Of a stretch of DNA of 64,000 nt, positions 1 to 9,677 are shown piece by piece. The position numbers and the translations under genes were made by a program. Each line of letters starts with the position of its first letter. Position 1 is the stretch's first letter. This DNA comes from Pseudomonas anatoliensis (GTDB lineage: Bacteria > Pseudomonadota > Gammaproteobacteria > Pseudomonadales > Pseudomonadaceae): contig NZ_JACVHC010000008.1 of the NCBI RefSeq assembly GCF_017976235.1, forward strand, positions 124,001-188,000, in the 5' to 3' direction. The notes below the pieces were generated by a model, which worked only from the letters and a program-made list of their open reading frames with translations, had not been told where the DNA came from and searched no databases.

Positions 1-90
1 ACGCCGGTTTCCGTACCGGTGGATGAACAAAAAAGTAATCAATCGTATTGCGTGGTGCGTATCAACTAGTGTGTCAGTTGACGTTTTGAT

Positions 91-2103
91 TCAAGGCCAA
101 TGGATGTCATCGCCCCACTCGGTTTTGTTGCCGGACAGTGAAAGTATCGGCCGTCCCGCTGCCTCGGCTTCATCGATCAGTCGATCGTATTCATGCTGGG
201 TGGCATGCCCCGCATGCGTTTTTCGCTCGATGTATCCGGCGCTATCGCCGGCCATATCTGCGATGTCCTGAACTGCTGCGCCTTTTGTCAGTGACGAGTT
301 CAGCAACCAGATCCGGTCGCTGTCCAGACCCGAGCGGGTTACTGAAATCAAACCTTCAAAGTCATCGTCGGGAAACCTGGCACCGGTGTCCTGTGCCGTC
401 CAGTTGAACAAGCGGTTTTCCTGGTTTGGCACGACTTCAAGGGATCGCGTATCCAGCGCGTAGATGAACATTTCAGACTGTCGTTCGCGAACCGTTTCAT
501 AGTTGCGCTCGTTATCGAGGGAGACCGGATTATCTGCATCCGACCAGTCGGAAGACGCGCTACTGTCACTGTCGCTTGAGTGGTTGTCCGAGTCTGTTAC
601 AGCGGCGCTTTTGCCGGGATATTTGTTCTTTTGAGTGTTGTACAGCAGGTATTCCGGATCCGGAGCGCTGCCATACATCAGGGCCTCATTGAGGCTGAAG
701 GTCGCGCTCAACGGTTTGTGGGTGGTGCCTCCTCGCTGGTGGTGATAACGAGGGAGCATCGCATCGTCGTTCGCGAGTTCGAACGGAGTGCGATCATCAC
801 CTCTGAACAACGCGGGCACGTCAGTGCGGTACAGGCAGTTGTTGAGGTTGCGCCGATAACCCATTTTCATTAGAAGCGCTTCGCGAAACGCGCGGGTCAT
901 GCATGTTTCCGGGTCGTACCAGTGATACCCGTTGCCACGTTTGAGACTCAATTCATTGATCAAAGCCTCACTCCATTTCGTCAGGCTCTGGGGATCGCTC
1001 AGGTCTTCGCTTCGCTGTTTGTGCGCGAGCACCCATTGCGGAATGCTCAGATCTGTTTTCAAGTGCAACTGCAATTGAAGCAACTGGCTCGGCAACAAGT
1101 TGTAGGATTGCAACTGTGCCGCGCGTGCCTTCGCGTCGAGGGTTGGACTCAGCCAGCGAAAGGCATTGCGCAGCAGGTCGGTCGTGGCGTTGCGCGCTAC
1201 ATCGGCTTCGACCCATTGCGGCGGCTTGCCGAGTGTCTGCGCTTCGCTGCGAAAGTGTCTGATGTCCTCGCCGTGAATGCCGTACAGCTCCCAGATTTCC
1301 ATGTCGGTCCAGCGTTGCAGATGAGTGGGCTGTGCGCCGAATCCGCCCTGCGGTGCATCCACCAGAATCCAGTCGCCACCGCTTGCCTTGAATGCAAACG
1401 TTGTCGGGTGTTGATCCCATGTATTCCTGGGCGAGAGTTCGAAATAACCTTGCGCGTCGGGAGATCGTCTGGAGGCGTCGTAAAGAAATTGCCGAACCCT
1501 GGTCCCGCTCCCGGAACCGCGTGGTCGTTTGGGCGCAAGGCCTGGCTGAACGTCATCCGTCGCGGCCGGGCGCTTGGGTGGCGAAACCTGTGCCAGCGCC
1601 TCGGCGGCCGGTGTGGCGAGGCGCCAGGTTGGACGTTCGGCATTTTTCAGCAGATGCGGCCCGGAAGCTACTCGTTCAGTCAGCAGTTTCGCCTGACAGG
1701 TGCCCAGGTTTTCATCGAACTGGACATGTGCAGTCAACACTGCGCCGTCATGTTCGATGTCGACGAATCGGCGCCCGACAATGAAGCGGAAACCGTCCGC
1801 ATTGGCGGCTTGCAGGCCCCGCAGGAATTCGGTGGACAGGCCGTACCGGCTGATCGAGTTGTCTGTCCTTGCATTGGCAATTCTGCTGCCAGGTATTTCT
1901 CTGACGACTATGTCGGGTTGGCGTAATGCATGGCTGTGGACGTGCGCCGCAGTGAAGTGATCTGGCTCATTGGAGATGTTCGCTGTAAATGGCGATCTTG
2001 AGGTGGATGGCGAGAGCAACTGGGCATCTACGGACGGTCGAGCGGCGGGGTTGGCAATGTCCGTTGTGGATGCTGACGGCTTTCTGGGTATTTTCGGGCT
2101 CAT
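91..2103 (-). CDS. Putative ADP-ribosyltransferase toxin/effector
   Basis: This 670-residue protein has no signal peptide and a Ser/Pro/Thr-rich, apparently disordered N-terminus (1-60). Two segments of about 90 residues (roughly 75-165 and 205-300) look like related beta-rich modules seen in large Pseudomonas toxins. The C-terminal third matches the layout of pertussis/cholera-type ADP-ribosyltransferases: LYRTDVPALFRGDDRTPFE with the expected Arg near R434, then SATFSLNEA (466-474) in the place of the STS strand, then FIYALDTRSLEVV, as in the FIYxV strand of those toxins. The acidic run PDDDFEGLIS before SGLDSDRIW (E583 region) resembles the segment before the GIPxxxI motif. An acidic Ser/Asp linker (VTDSDNHSSDSDSSASSDW) interrupts the domain. 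The family is inferred from motifs only; the secretion route and target are unknown. The gene stands alone behind an AT-rich upstream region, which suggests horizontal gain. Confidence 0.6.
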   Translation of the reverse strand: MSPKIPRKPSASTTDIANPAARPSVDAQLLSPSTSRSPFTANISNEPDHFTAAHVHSHALRQPDIVVREIPGSRIANARTDNSISRYGLSTEFLRGLQAANADGFRFIVGRRFVDIEHDGAVLTAHVQFDENLGTCQAKLLTERVASGPHLLKNAERPTWRLATPAAEALAQVSPPKRPAATDDVQPGLAPKRPRGSGSGTRVRQFLYDASRRSPDAQGYFELSPRNTWDQHPTTFAFKASGGDWILVDAPQGGFGAQPTHLQRWTDMEIWELYGIHGEDIRHFRSEAQTLGKPPQWVEADVARNATTDLLRNAFRWLSPTLDAKARAAQLQSYNLLPSQLLQLQLHLKTDLSIPQWVLAHKQRSEDLSDPQSLTKWSEALINELSLKRGNGYHWYDPETCMTRAFREALLMKMGYRRNLNNCLYRTDVPALFRGDDRTPFELANDDAMLPRYHHQRGGTTHKPLSATFSLNEALMYGSAPDPEYLLYNTQKNKYPGKSAAVTDSDNHSSDSDSSASSDWSDADNPVSLDNERNYETVRERQSEMFIYALDTRSLEVVPNQENRLFNWTAQDTGARFPDDDFEGLISVTRSGLDSDRIWLLNSSLTKGAAVQDIADMAGDSAGYIERKTHAGHATQHEYDRLIDEAEAAGRPILSLSGNKTEWGDDIHWP

Positions 2104-2461
2104 TGAATATTCCGTGGGGACTAAACTTGTTTGAAGTTTTTATAGTGTCCGAGGCGGGGGTGATGTTTTTGTATTAACTATGGATGTAATACAAGTTTGT
2201 ATTGGTTGAATGTACTGAAGTTAAAGTTTCAGGCGGGTTTGCTCGCCCAATCTAAATGAAATCGTCGGGGTTGGAAGGTGTGTGAGGGGATATATTCAGT
2301 TGGATATGTAACTTGAAATTGATTGTGGGTGATGCGAGGCAGTGCGGGGTAAGTTGTGCAGGAAAACAGGTAAGTTTAAATAAGAAGTTGGCTGCACTCT
2401 CGTCGGAAGAATCCTCGGAGAGTGAGTGGGGGGAGAGGGTATGTCGAATTAAGCAGCGAAC
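2104..2461. other. AT-rich intergenic region upstream of toxin gene
   Basis: This stretch of about 360 bases holds no convincing ORF. It is visibly richer in A and T than the rest of the window, with several TATA-like patches, and presumably carries the promoter of the leftward toxin gene. A short hairpin (GGCGGG-TTTG-CTCGCC, about 2233-2248) is present without a T-tract. No Hrp-box could be recognised. Confidence 0.5.
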
Positions 2462-3778
2462 TTAATAGGCGTAACGCAACAGCGTATGCGGCAAATGACG
2501 CAGGACGAAAAAGCCAAACAGCGCCACCATCGCCGGCAGTATCAGCCACCAGACCTTGAACGGCATCGCCGGGAGCGGCGACTGGCGTTGGTTCAGCCAC
2601 AGGCTCGCCGCGCATACGCCAGCGGCCAGCATCGCGCCCGCGATAATGTCCGTTGGCCAATGTGCGCCGAGGTAAACCCGCGACAGCGCAATAGACAGGG
2701 CCGGAATGCAGCCGATCAACAGCCATGTCAGACGCATGCGTGGCGGCTGCCCGCGACCGGCGAGGACGGCCAGGGTCAGGAACAGCGCGAACGCGCCCGA
2801 GGCGTGGCCGCTGGGCATGCTGTAACTGGTAATCGGATCGGTCAGCACTTCCGGGCGTACCCGGGCAAAAAACATTTTGGTTCCGGTATTGGCCAGTGCC
2901 GTGACGAGGAGGGTGCTGCCGGCGAAGATCGCCTGACGCCACTGCCGGCACAGCAGCAGCAAAACGGTGAGCAGGATGCTGAACAGCAACATGTTGCGGA
3001 ATTCACCGATCAGCGTGAGGGTGACCGCGATTTCATCCAGCAGCGGTTGGCGATGTTCCTGCACCAGAGTCATCACGCCTTGATCAAGCGCGCTCAGATA
3101 CGGATAACCAATAAACAGACCAATAAGAATCAACAGGCTCATGCTGCTGATCCACACCGTTGCCCGGCGGTGGCGGCGCAAACTGCTGTTTACGCTGAGG
3201 CCGACCATGGCCGCGATGGCGCCAGCGACGATCCCGGCCTCAAGCCAGAAACCTTCGGGCAGCGGCAGACGGAATGCCGCACCGGTCGCCCAGCCCGGCA
3301 GCAGATAGGCCAGGCTCCAGCCAGCGGCGGCCAACAGGCTGACGGCGGCGAACCGCGGAAAGGGCATGTCGCACATCCCGGCCACCATCGGCAGCATCGG
3401 CCGCAACGGACCAATGAAGCGTCCGACCAACAGACTGGCGATGCCGTAGCGCTGGAAATAACTTTCGGCGCCGCTCATCCATTCAGGATGATGGCGCAGC
3501 CCCGGCAGTCTGCGGATGTTCTGGTGGAAGTGTCGACCGACGAAGTACGAAATCACATCGCCAAGAATGCCGCCAAGAAAACCCAGCAACAGGGTTTCGC
3601 TCAACGACAGTGCGCCGCTGCCGGCCAGTGCAGCGACGGCAAACAGCAACACCGTGCCGGGCACAATCAAACCGGCAATCGCCAGACATTCGACAAAAGC
3701 CACAATGAATACCGCAACGGCCAGCCACTCTGGATTGGCCGCCAGCCACCCGGTCACGCTATCGAGCCATGGGCCCAT
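2462..3778 (-). CDS. DedA–PAP2 fusion membrane phosphatase
   Basis: This 438-residue integral membrane protein joins two domains. Residues 1-200 form a DedA/SNARE-associated domain (FVECLAIAGLIVPGT, GDVISYFVGR, GRFIGPLRPMLPMVAGM), a family of undecaprenyl-phosphate and phospholipid translocases. Residues 240-400 form a PAP2 phosphatase with all three signature pieces: KMFFARVRP (KX6RP), PSGH, and SRVYLGAHWPTD (SRX5HX3D). The likely role is recycling of a lipid-linked phosphate such as undecaprenyl pyrophosphate at the inner membrane. This is inferred from the fusion; the substrate is not shown. The gene stands alone and a REP doublet follows its start region. Confidence 0.88.
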   Translation of the reverse strand: MGPWLDSVTGWLAANPEWLAVAVFIVAFVECLAIAGLIVPGTVLLFAVAALAGSGALSLSETLLLGFLGGILGDVISYFVGRHFHQNIRRLPGLRHHPEWMSGAESYFQRYGIASLLVGRFIGPLRPMLPMVAGMCDMPFPRFAAVSLLAAAGWSLAYLLPGWATGAAFRLPLPEGFWLEAGIVAGAIAAMVGLSVNSSLRRHRRATVWISSMSLLILIGLFIGYPYLSALDQGVMTLVQEHRQPLLDEIAVTLTLIGEFRNMLLFSILLTVLLLLCRQWRQAIFAGSTLLVTALANTGTKMFFARVRPEVLTDPITSYSMPSGHASGAFALFLTLAVLAGRGQPPRMRLTWLLIGCIPALSIALSRVYLGAHWPTDIIAGAMLAAGVCAASLWLNQRQSPLPAMPFKVWWLILPAMVALFGFFVLRHLPHTLLRYAY

Positions 3779-3806
3779 ACCAAAAACTCCATTTCAATGA
3801 TTGCCA

Positions 3807-3883
3807 CCTGTAGGAGCTGCCGCAGCCTGCGATCTTTTGATCTTCAAAGCGAAAGATCGCAGCCTTCGGCAGCTCCTACAGGG
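3807..3883. repeat. REP doublet (family A), copy 1
   Basis: Two inverted REP units with the core GATCGCAGCCTTCGGCAGCT and flanks CTCCTACAGG face each other across a short spacer. The same core recurs eleven times in the window, always between genes. It lies between the start of the DedA-PAP2 gene and the end of the glycosylase gene. Confidence 0.9.
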
Positions 3884-3891
3884 GTTTTTAG

Positions 3892-4587
3892 TTACAGCAG
3901 GAAATAGTCGCGACCTTCGACCTGACCCCGACGCAGCGGGTTCCGCGTACACCACTGCGCATACGCGGCGTCGACGAAGCGGTACATCAGGTGTTCGTCA
4001 CGGCCATGGGGAATACCCAGACGCGTCGTTTGAATAATGTGCGTGGGCGCCGGCCCGGTATCTTCCACCAACAGCAGTTCATGATCAAAACGCTTGGCGT
4101 CCCACATCGGCACCTTCAAACCCAGCGCCTTGCACAACAAAGTCTGCCCGGCGCAGAGCTTCTGCGATGGCCGCGGCCGACCTTGCGCATCAGGATTGTT
4201 CAACAGCATCTGCGCCAGACTCGCCGGGCCGCTGATTTCATCGACCCACGGATAAGCCGATTTGATCAGTACGGCATTGCCCGGCCCCTGCGCGCTGAAG
4301 TTCAGCGAATCGCCGCCGCGTGCGTAATACATATAGATGTGTCCGCCATCCAGAAACAAAGCCTTACGCTTTTCTGTGTAGCCGAGTGACGCATGGCTGC
4401 CTTTTTCTTCGAAGTAATAGGCTTCGGTTTCGATGATTCGCGCACTCAGCCACAGATCGCCGACCCGATGGCGGATGACTTTGCCGAGCAGATCCCGCGC
4501 CAGTGTTTGCGCGTCACGGTCGAAAAAACTGTCCGCAAGTCCCTGGGGCAGGCGTTCGGCTTGGGTGGGAGTGGTCAGGTTGGACAT
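3892..4587 (-). CDS. 3-methyladenine DNA glycosylase (AAG family)
   Basis: This 231-residue protein belongs to the AAG/MPG family, which removes 3-methyladenine, hypoxanthine and other damaged purines from DNA. Visible family features are LARDLLGKVI, RIIETEAYYFEEKGSHAS with the catalytic-type Glu, the DNA-facing HIYMYYARGGDSLNFSAQ strand, and AVLIKSAYP. An in-frame TTG three codons earlier exists, but the ATG at 4587 (MSNLTTPTQ) is the more credible start. The gene is divergent from proA, with about 177 bases between the two starts. Confidence 0.88.
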   Translation of the reverse strand: MSNLTTPTQAERLPQGLADSFFDRDAQTLARDLLGKVIRHRVGDLWLSARIIETEAYYFEEKGSHASLGYTEKRKALFLDGGHIYMYYARGGDSLNFSAQGPGNAVLIKSAYPWVDEISGPASLAQMLLNNPDAQGRPRPSQKLCAGQTLLCKALGLKVPMWDAKRFDHELLLVEDTGPAPTHIIQTTRLGIPHGRDEHLMYRFVDAAYAQWCTRNPLRRGQVEGRDYFLL

Positions 4588-4732
4588 GGCAGGCAACGTT
4601 TATCCAGGCTGAAGAGGTCGCGATGATAACAATTTGAGTCTTAATCACCGCTGAACGTTGGCAATTTGTAGTCCATTTCGACCATCCGCCCGTCACCGCT
4701 GTTAGTCCCGGGACGCGACAGCTATAATCTGC

Positions 4733-4738
4733 CGCTTT
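4733..4738 (+). promoter_or_regulatory. Candidate -10 box of proA cluster
   Basis: A perfect TATAAT lies 26 bases before the proA ATG. A hexamer at 17-base spacing (TGTTAG) is a poor -35 match. The position fits a sigma-70 promoter for the proA-nadD run, but only the -10 is convincing. Confidence 0.5.
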
Positions 4739-4764
4739 CCTCTTTGCCAAGACCCCAGCAGACC

Positions 4765-6036
4765 ATGACTGAGTCCGTTCTTGACTACATGACCCGATTG
4801 GGTCGCGCCGCCCGCGAAGCTTCCCGGGTCATCGGCCGTGCCAGCACCGCGCAGAAAAACCGCGCCTTGCAGGCTGCTGCCAATGCTCTGGATGCGGCTC
4901 GCGCCGAGCTTGCGGCAGCCAATGAACAGGATCTGGCTGCCGGTCGCGCCAGTGGTCTGGAGCCTGCATTGCTGGAGCGTCTGGAACTGACCCCGGCGCG
5001 CATCGACGGCATGATCGTCGGCCTGCGTCAGGTGGCTGCGCTGCCGGACCCGGTCGGCGCGATCCGTGACATGAGCTTTCGCCCGTCAGGGATTCAGGTC
5101 GGCAAGATGCGCGTGCCGCTGGGTGTGATCGGGATCATCTACGAATCCCGGCCCAACGTGACCATCGATGCCGCCAGCCTGTGCCTGAAGTCCGGCAATG
5201 CGACCATCCTGCGTGGCGGCTCCGAGGCGATTCATTCCAATCGTGCGATTGCTGCGTGCATCCAGCGCGGTCTGGCCGAAGCCGAACTGCCTGCCGCCGT
5301 GGTGCAAGTGGTTGAAACTACCGACCGTGCCGCCGTTGGCGCCATGATCACCATGCCCGAGTACGTCGATGTGATCGTACCGCGCGGTGGTCGTGGCCTG
5401 ATCGAGCGCATCAGTCGCGATGCCCGCGTGCCGGTGATCAAACATCTGGACGGCATCTGCCACGTTTACGTCAGTGCCCACGCCGATCTGCCGAAAGCCC
5501 AGAGCATCGCGTTCAATGCCAAGACTTATCGTTATGGCATCTGCGGTGCGATGGAGACCCTGCTGGTCGATCAAGCGGTCGCCCAGGATTTCCTGCCGTC
5601 GATGGCGGCGCAGTTCCGCGATAAAGGCGTCGAACTGCGTGGCTGCGAGCGCACCCGGGCGATCATCGATGCCGTGGCTGCCAGCGAAGAAGACTGGAGC
5701 ACCGAGTATCTGGCGCCGATTCTGTCGATCCGCGTCGTTGATGGTCTGGACCAGGCGATCGAACACATCAACCATTATGGCTCGCACCACACCGACTCGA
5801 TCGTCAGCGAAAACCTCGCTGACACCCGGCGGTTTGTGGCTGAAGTCGACTCGGCGTCGGTGATGATCAACACCCCGACCTGCTTCGCCGATGGATTTGA
5901 ATACGGATTGGGTGCCGAGATCGGCATTTCTACTGATAAGCTGCACGCCCGCGGCCCGGTGGGTCTCGAAGGACTGACCTGCGAGAAGTACATCGTGGTC
6001 GGTGATGGCCAGTTGCGCGGCCAGGCGACGGTCTGA
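4765..6036 (+). CDS. proA: Gamma-glutamyl phosphate reductase
   Basis: ProA reduces gamma-glutamyl phosphate to glutamate semialdehyde with NADPH, the second step of proline synthesis. The 423-residue product shows the family blocks [35 protein letters not shown], and [17 protein letters not shown] with the catalytic Cys at 260. The C-terminal block [23 protein letters not shown] is also intact. The ATG at 4765 (MTESVLDYM) is preferred over an in-frame ATG seven codons upstream because it aligns with the family start and follows the TATAAT at normal distance. nadD follows after one base. Confidence 0.97.
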   Translation: MTESVLDYMTRLGRAAREASRVIGRASTAQKNRALQAAANALDAARAELAAANEQDLAAGRASGLEPALLERLELTPARIDGMIVGLRQVAALPDPVGAIRDMSFRPSGIQVGKMRVPLGVIGIIYESRPNVTIDAASLCLKSGNATILRGGSEAIHSNRAIAACIQRGLAEAELPAAVVQVVETTDRAAVGAMITMPEYVDVIVPRGGRGLIERISRDARVPVIKHLDGICHVYVSAHADLPKAQSIAFNAKTYRYGICGAMETLLVDQAVAQDFLPSMAAQFRDKGVELRGCERTRAIIDAVAASEEDWSTEYLAPILSIRVVDGLDQAIEHINHYGSHHTDSIVSENLADTRRFVAEVDSASVMINTPTCFADGFEYGLGAEIGISTDKLHARGPVGLEGLTCEKYIVVGDGQLRGQATV

Positions 6037-6037
6037 C

Positions 6038-6727
6038 TTGACCAACCTCGACCTGACAACGCCGGCGCCCGGCAGCGAACCCCGTCCTCGGCGCATTGGC
6101 GTACTGGGTGGCACGTTCGATCCGGTGCACATCGGCCATTTGCGCGGTGGGCTGGAAGTCGCCGAAGCGCTGGGGCTGGATGAGTTGCGTTTGACGCCGA
6201 GCGCGCGCCCGCCGCATCGCGGTACGCCGCAGGTGTCGGCGCAGGACCGGTTGGCGATGGTCGAGTGCGCGGTGGCAGGAGTGCCGCCGCTGGTGGTGGA
6301 TGCCCGCGAATTGCAGCGGGACAAACCGTCCTACACCATTGATACCCTGGAGTTGATGCGTGCCGAAATGGCCGCCGAGACCCAGGTTTTTCTGCTTTTG
6401 GGCTGGGACGCATTTTGCGGCCTGCCCACTTGGCATCGCTGGGAAGAGTTGCTCCAGCATTGCCACATCCTGGTGCTACAGCGCCCGGACGCCGACAGCG
6501 AACCGCCGGATGCCTTGCGCAACCTGCTGGCAGCGCGTTCGGTGAGCGACCCGCTGGCCCTGAAAGGGCCGAGCGGACAGATTGCATTCGTCTGGCAGAC
6601 ACCGCTCGCGGTCTCTGCCACCCAGATCCGTCAACTGCTGGCCAGCGGTAAGTCGGTACGTTTCCTGGTGCCCGACGCGGTCCTGGCCTACATCGATGCG
6701 CACGGTCTGTATCGTGCGTCGAACTGA
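6038..6727 (+). CDS. nadD: Nicotinate-nucleotide adenylyltransferase
   Basis: NadD converts nicotinate mononucleotide and ATP to deamido-NAD in NAD synthesis. The nucleotidyltransferase signature [11 protein letters not shown] (HxGH) is near the N-terminus and SATQIRQLL (ISxTxxR-like) is near the C-terminus. No ATG gives a normal N-terminus; the TTG at 6038 (encoding LTNLDLTTP), one base after the proA stop, is the likely start and gives 229 residues. The gene appears translationally coupled to proA. Starts inside proA at 6002 or 6005 are less likely. Confidence 0.93.
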   Translation: MTNLDLTTPAPGSEPRPRRIGVLGGTFDPVHIGHLRGGLEVAEALGLDELRLTPSARPPHRGTPQVSAQDRLAMVECAVAGVPPLVVDARELQRDKPSYTIDTLELMRAEMAAETQVFLLLGWDAFCGLPTWHRWEELLQHCHILVLQRPDADSEPPDALRNLLAARSVSDPLALKGPSGQIAFVWQTPLAVSATQIRQLLASGKSVRFLVPDAVLAYIDAHGLYRASN

Positions 6728-6799
6728 ACAAGGCGTGCTTAACTGATACGAATCCACGTGTCGCCAAGCCGCCGAATATATGAGCAAAACGAGTTTTAT

Positions 6800-7294
6800 A
6801 TGACTGACAAAGACCTACCTAAAGTAAAACGTAAAGGCACATTCAAAAGCGCGCCGTTGCCGGAAGTGGCCAACACCAACGAGCCGCTCAAAGGCGACGA
6901 ACTGGTCAAGCTTGCTGTTGCCGCTCTTGAAGACGTCAAGGCGCAAGACATCCAGATCATCGATGTTCGCGACAAGCAGAGCATCACTGACTACATGATC
7001 ATCGCCACCGGTACTTCCAATCGCCAGATCAACGCGATGCTGGACAAGGTTCGCGAAGAAGTCAAAAAGCAGGGCGCCAAGCCGCTGGGCGAAGAAGGCA
7101 AGGGCGACAGTGACTGGGTGCTGCTCGACCTCGACCTGGTGATCGTGCACATGATGACCGCCTCGGCGCGTCAGTTCTACGACCTGGAGCGCCTGTGGGC
7201 CGGTGCCGAGCAAAGCCGTGCGGCCGACGCCAAGCACCACAGCCCGGAAAACACCCACGAGCATTTCACCAAGCTCAACAAAGACCAGCTGTAA
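6800..7294 (+). CDS. rsfS: Ribosomal silencing factor RsfS
   Basis: RsfS binds L14 on the 50S subunit and blocks joining to 30S when nutrients are low. The core domain (DELVKLAVAALEDVKAQDIQIIDVRDKQSITDYMIIATGTSNRQ ... DSDWVLLDLDLVIVHMMTASARQFYDLERLW) is complete. The 164-residue form starting at the ATG at 6800 (MTDKDLPKVKRKG) carries a basic N-terminal extension of about 25 residues and a charged tail. It lies between nadD and rlmH. Confidence 0.95.
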   Translation: MTDKDLPKVKRKGTFKSAPLPEVANTNEPLKGDELVKLAVAALEDVKAQDIQIIDVRDKQSITDYMIIATGTSNRQINAMLDKVREEVKKQGAKPLGEEGKGDSDWVLLDLDLVIVHMMTASARQFYDLERLWAGAEQSRAADAKHHSPENTHEHFTKLNKDQL

Positions 7295-7303
7295 GGGATT
7301 GCT

Positions 7304-7771
7304 GTGCGACTGCGACTGATCGCCGTCGGTTCACGCATGCCCAAGTGGGTGGAAGAAGGCTGGCATGAATATGCCAAGCGTCTTCCGTCCGAGCTGGCGC
7401 TGGAACTGGTGGAAATACCGCTCAATACCCGTGGCAAGAATGCCGACGTGGCCCGTTTCATCCGCCAGGAAGGCGAAGCCATGCTGGCCAAGGTCGGGCC
7501 GAACGAGCGGGTGGTCACGCTGGAAGTCCACGGCAAACCCTGGAGCACCGAGCAGCTTGCGGTCGAACTCGACCGTTGGCGGCTGGATTCGCGCACGGTC
7601 AACTTCATGGTTGGCGGCCCAGAGGGGCTGGCGCCGGAAGTCTGTGCCCGCGCTGATCAGCGCTGGTCGTTGTCGCCGCTGACCTTGCCGCATCCGCTGG
7701 TGCGGATCCTCATCGGCGAACAGCTGTACCGTGCCTGGACCGTGCTGTCCGGTCACCCTTACCACAAGTAA
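7304..7771 (+). CDS. rlmH: 23S rRNA pseudouridine-1915 N3-methyltransferase
   Basis: RlmH is a SPOUT methyltransferase that modifies pseudouridine 1915 in helix 69 of 23S rRNA, acting on whole 70S ribosomes. At 155 residues it has the standard length. The trefoil-knot SAM site FMVGGPEGL and the C-terminal [28 protein letters not shown] are textbook. It starts with GTG at 7304, preceded by AAGGGA nine bases after the rsfS stop. The pairing with rsfS is conserved in gammaproteobacteria. Confidence 0.97.
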   Translation: MRLRLIAVGSRMPKWVEEGWHEYAKRLPSELALELVEIPLNTRGKNADVARFIRQEGEAMLAKVGPNERVVTLEVHGKPWSTEQLAVELDRWRLDSRTVNFMVGGPEGLAPEVCARADQRWSLSPLTLPHPLVRILIGEQLYRAWTVLSGHPYHK

Positions 7772-7781
7772 TCCTGCCCTC

Positions 7782-9677
7782 ATGTCTCAGCCGATCCGCA
7801 TCAAGGACCACGAAAAGGACGCACGCCTGGTGCGTAGCCGCGTCGTGTTCGGGGCCATTGCAGTCGTGCTGTTGATCTGCGTGTTGATTGCGCGGCTGTA
7901 TTACTTGCAGGTGATCCAGTACGAGTACCACTCGACGCTTTCGGAAAACAACCGTGTTCACGTGCAGCCGATTCCGCCGACCCGTGGGTTGATTTTCGAC
8001 CGCAACGGCGTGGTGGTGGCGGACAACCGGCCGAGCTTCAGCCTGAGCATGACCCGCGAGCGTTCCGGCGACTGGCAGCAAGTGCTCGACGTGATCGTCG
8101 AGGTGCTGGAGCTGACGCCAGAAGATCGGGTGATCTTCGAGAAGCGCATGCGCCAGGGGCGCCGGCCGTTCGAGCCGGTGCCGATCCTGTTCGAACTCAG
8201 CGAAGAACAGATCGCCCGCATTGCGGTGAACCAGTTCCGTCTGCCGGGCGTGGAAGTCGTTGCGCAACTGGTCCGTCACTATCCGCAGGGTGCGCATTTT
8301 GCGCACTCGGTGGGTTACATGGGGCGGATCAACGAGAAAGAGCTGAAAACCCTCGACCCAGTCAACTACAGCGGCACCCACCACATCGGCAAGACCGGCA
8401 TTGAGCGTTTCTACGAGCCGGAACTGCACGGGCAGGTGGGTTACGAAGAAGTCGAGACCAACGCTCGGGGCCGCGTTCTGCGTGTACTCAAGCGTACCGA
8501 TCCGATTCCCGGCAAGGACATCGTCCTGAGCCTGGACATCAAATTGCAGGAAGCCGCCGAACTTGCGCTGGGCGGTCGTCGTGGCGCGGTGGTTGCCCTC
8601 GATCCGAAGACCGGCGAAGTGCTGGCGATGGTCAGCCAGCCGAGCTTCGACCCCAACCTGTTCGTCACCGGCATCGGCTTCAAGGCGTACGCCGAGTTGC
8701 GCGATTCCATCGACCGGCCACTGTTCAACCGCGTGCTGCGCGGCCTGTATCCGCCGGGTTCGACGATCAAACCTGCCGTGGCAATCGCCGGCCTCGATTC
8801 GGGTGTGGTGACAGCGTCGAGCCGGGTGTTCGACCCGGGTTATTACATGCTGCCCAACTACGATCACAAATACCGTAACTGGAACCGTACGGGCGACGGC
8901 TTTGTCGACCTCGACACGGCGATCATGCGGTCCAACGACACCTACTTCTATGACCTGGCCCACAAGCTCGGCATTGACCGGTTGTCGGCCTACATGAACA
9001 AGTTTGGCATCGGCCAGAAGGTCTCGCTGGACATGTTCGAAGAATCTCCCGGCCTGATGCCGTCCCGCGAGTGGAAGCGCGCGACTCGCAAACAGGCGTG
9101 GTACCCGGGCGAAACGCTGATTCTCGGCATCGGCCAGGGCTACATGCAATCGACCCCGCTGCAGTTGGCTCAGGCCACGGCGCTGGTGGCGAACAAAGGC
9201 GTGTGGAACCGGCCGCACCTGGCCAAATCCCTCGAAGGGGTGAAGCCGGTGGACGAAAATCCGATACCGGACATTATCCTGCGCGATCCGTCTGACTGGG
9301 CCAAGGTCAACCACGGCATGCAGCAAGTGATGCACGGCGCCCGGGGTACCGCGCGTAAAGCGGCCATTGGCGCGCAATATCGTATTGCTGGCAAGTCGGG
9401 TACGGCCCAGGTCGTGGCAATCAAGCAGGGCGAGAAGTACGACCGCTCCAAGGTTCAGGAACGCCATCGTGACCACGCCTTGTTCGTCGGTTTCGCTCCG
9501 GCCGATGACCCGAAAATTGTTGTTTCGGTGATGGTCGAGAACGGTGAGTCCGGTTCCGGCGTCGCCGCTCCCGTGGTGCGCCAGATCATGGACGCCTGGC
9601 TTCTGGGTCAGGACGGACGTTTGAAGGCCGAATACGCCAGCCCAACCAGTGCGGAGGCTACGGCCCGTGATGAATAA
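7782..9677 (+). CDS. mrdA: Penicillin-binding protein 2 (elongasome transpeptidase)
   Basis: PBP2 cross-links peptidoglycan during cell elongation, with RodA as its glycosyltransferase partner. The 631-residue protein has an N-terminal membrane anchor (about 23-42), a pedestal domain and a transpeptidase domain with S327-TIK, S384-ND and K538-SGT. The start ATG at 7782 (MSQPIRIKDHEKD) is ten bases after the rlmH stop. The end overlaps rodA by eight bases, which implies translational coupling of the two partners. Confidence 0.97.
   Translation: MSQPIRIKDHEKDARLVRSRVVFGAIAVVLLICVLIARLYYLQVIQYEYHSTLSENNRVHVQPIPPTRGLIFDRNGVVVADNRPSFSLSMTRERSGDWQQVLDVIVEVLELTPEDRVIFEKRMRQGRRPFEPVPILFELSEEQIARIAVNQFRLPGVEVVAQLVRHYPQGAHFAHSVGYMGRINEKELKTLDPVNYSGTHHIGKTGIERFYEPELHGQVGYEEVETNARGRVLRVLKRTDPIPGKDIVLSLDIKLQEAAELALGGRRGAVVALDPKTGEVLAMVSQPSFDPNLFVTGIGFKAYAELRDSIDRPLFNRVLRGLYPPGSTIKPAVAIAGLDSGVVTASSRVFDPGYYMLPNYDHKYRNWNRTGDGFVDLDTAIMRSNDTYFYDLAHKLGIDRLSAYMNKFGIGQKVSLDMFEESPGLMPSREWKRATRKQAWYPGETLILGIGQGYMQSTPLQLAQATALVANKGVWNRPHLAKSLEGVKPVDENPIPDIILRDPSDWAKVNHGMQQVMHGARGTARKAAIGAQYRIAGKSGTAQVVAIKQGEKYDRSKVQERHRDHALFVGFAPADDPKIVVSVMVENGESGSGVAAPVVRQIMDAWLLGQDGRLKAEYASPTSAEATARDE

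Noticed and set aside
2104-2150. Hrp-box in front of the toxin gene
   Set aside because: A TCCGTGG word exists but its partner matches GGAACC poorly and it lies at the start codon.
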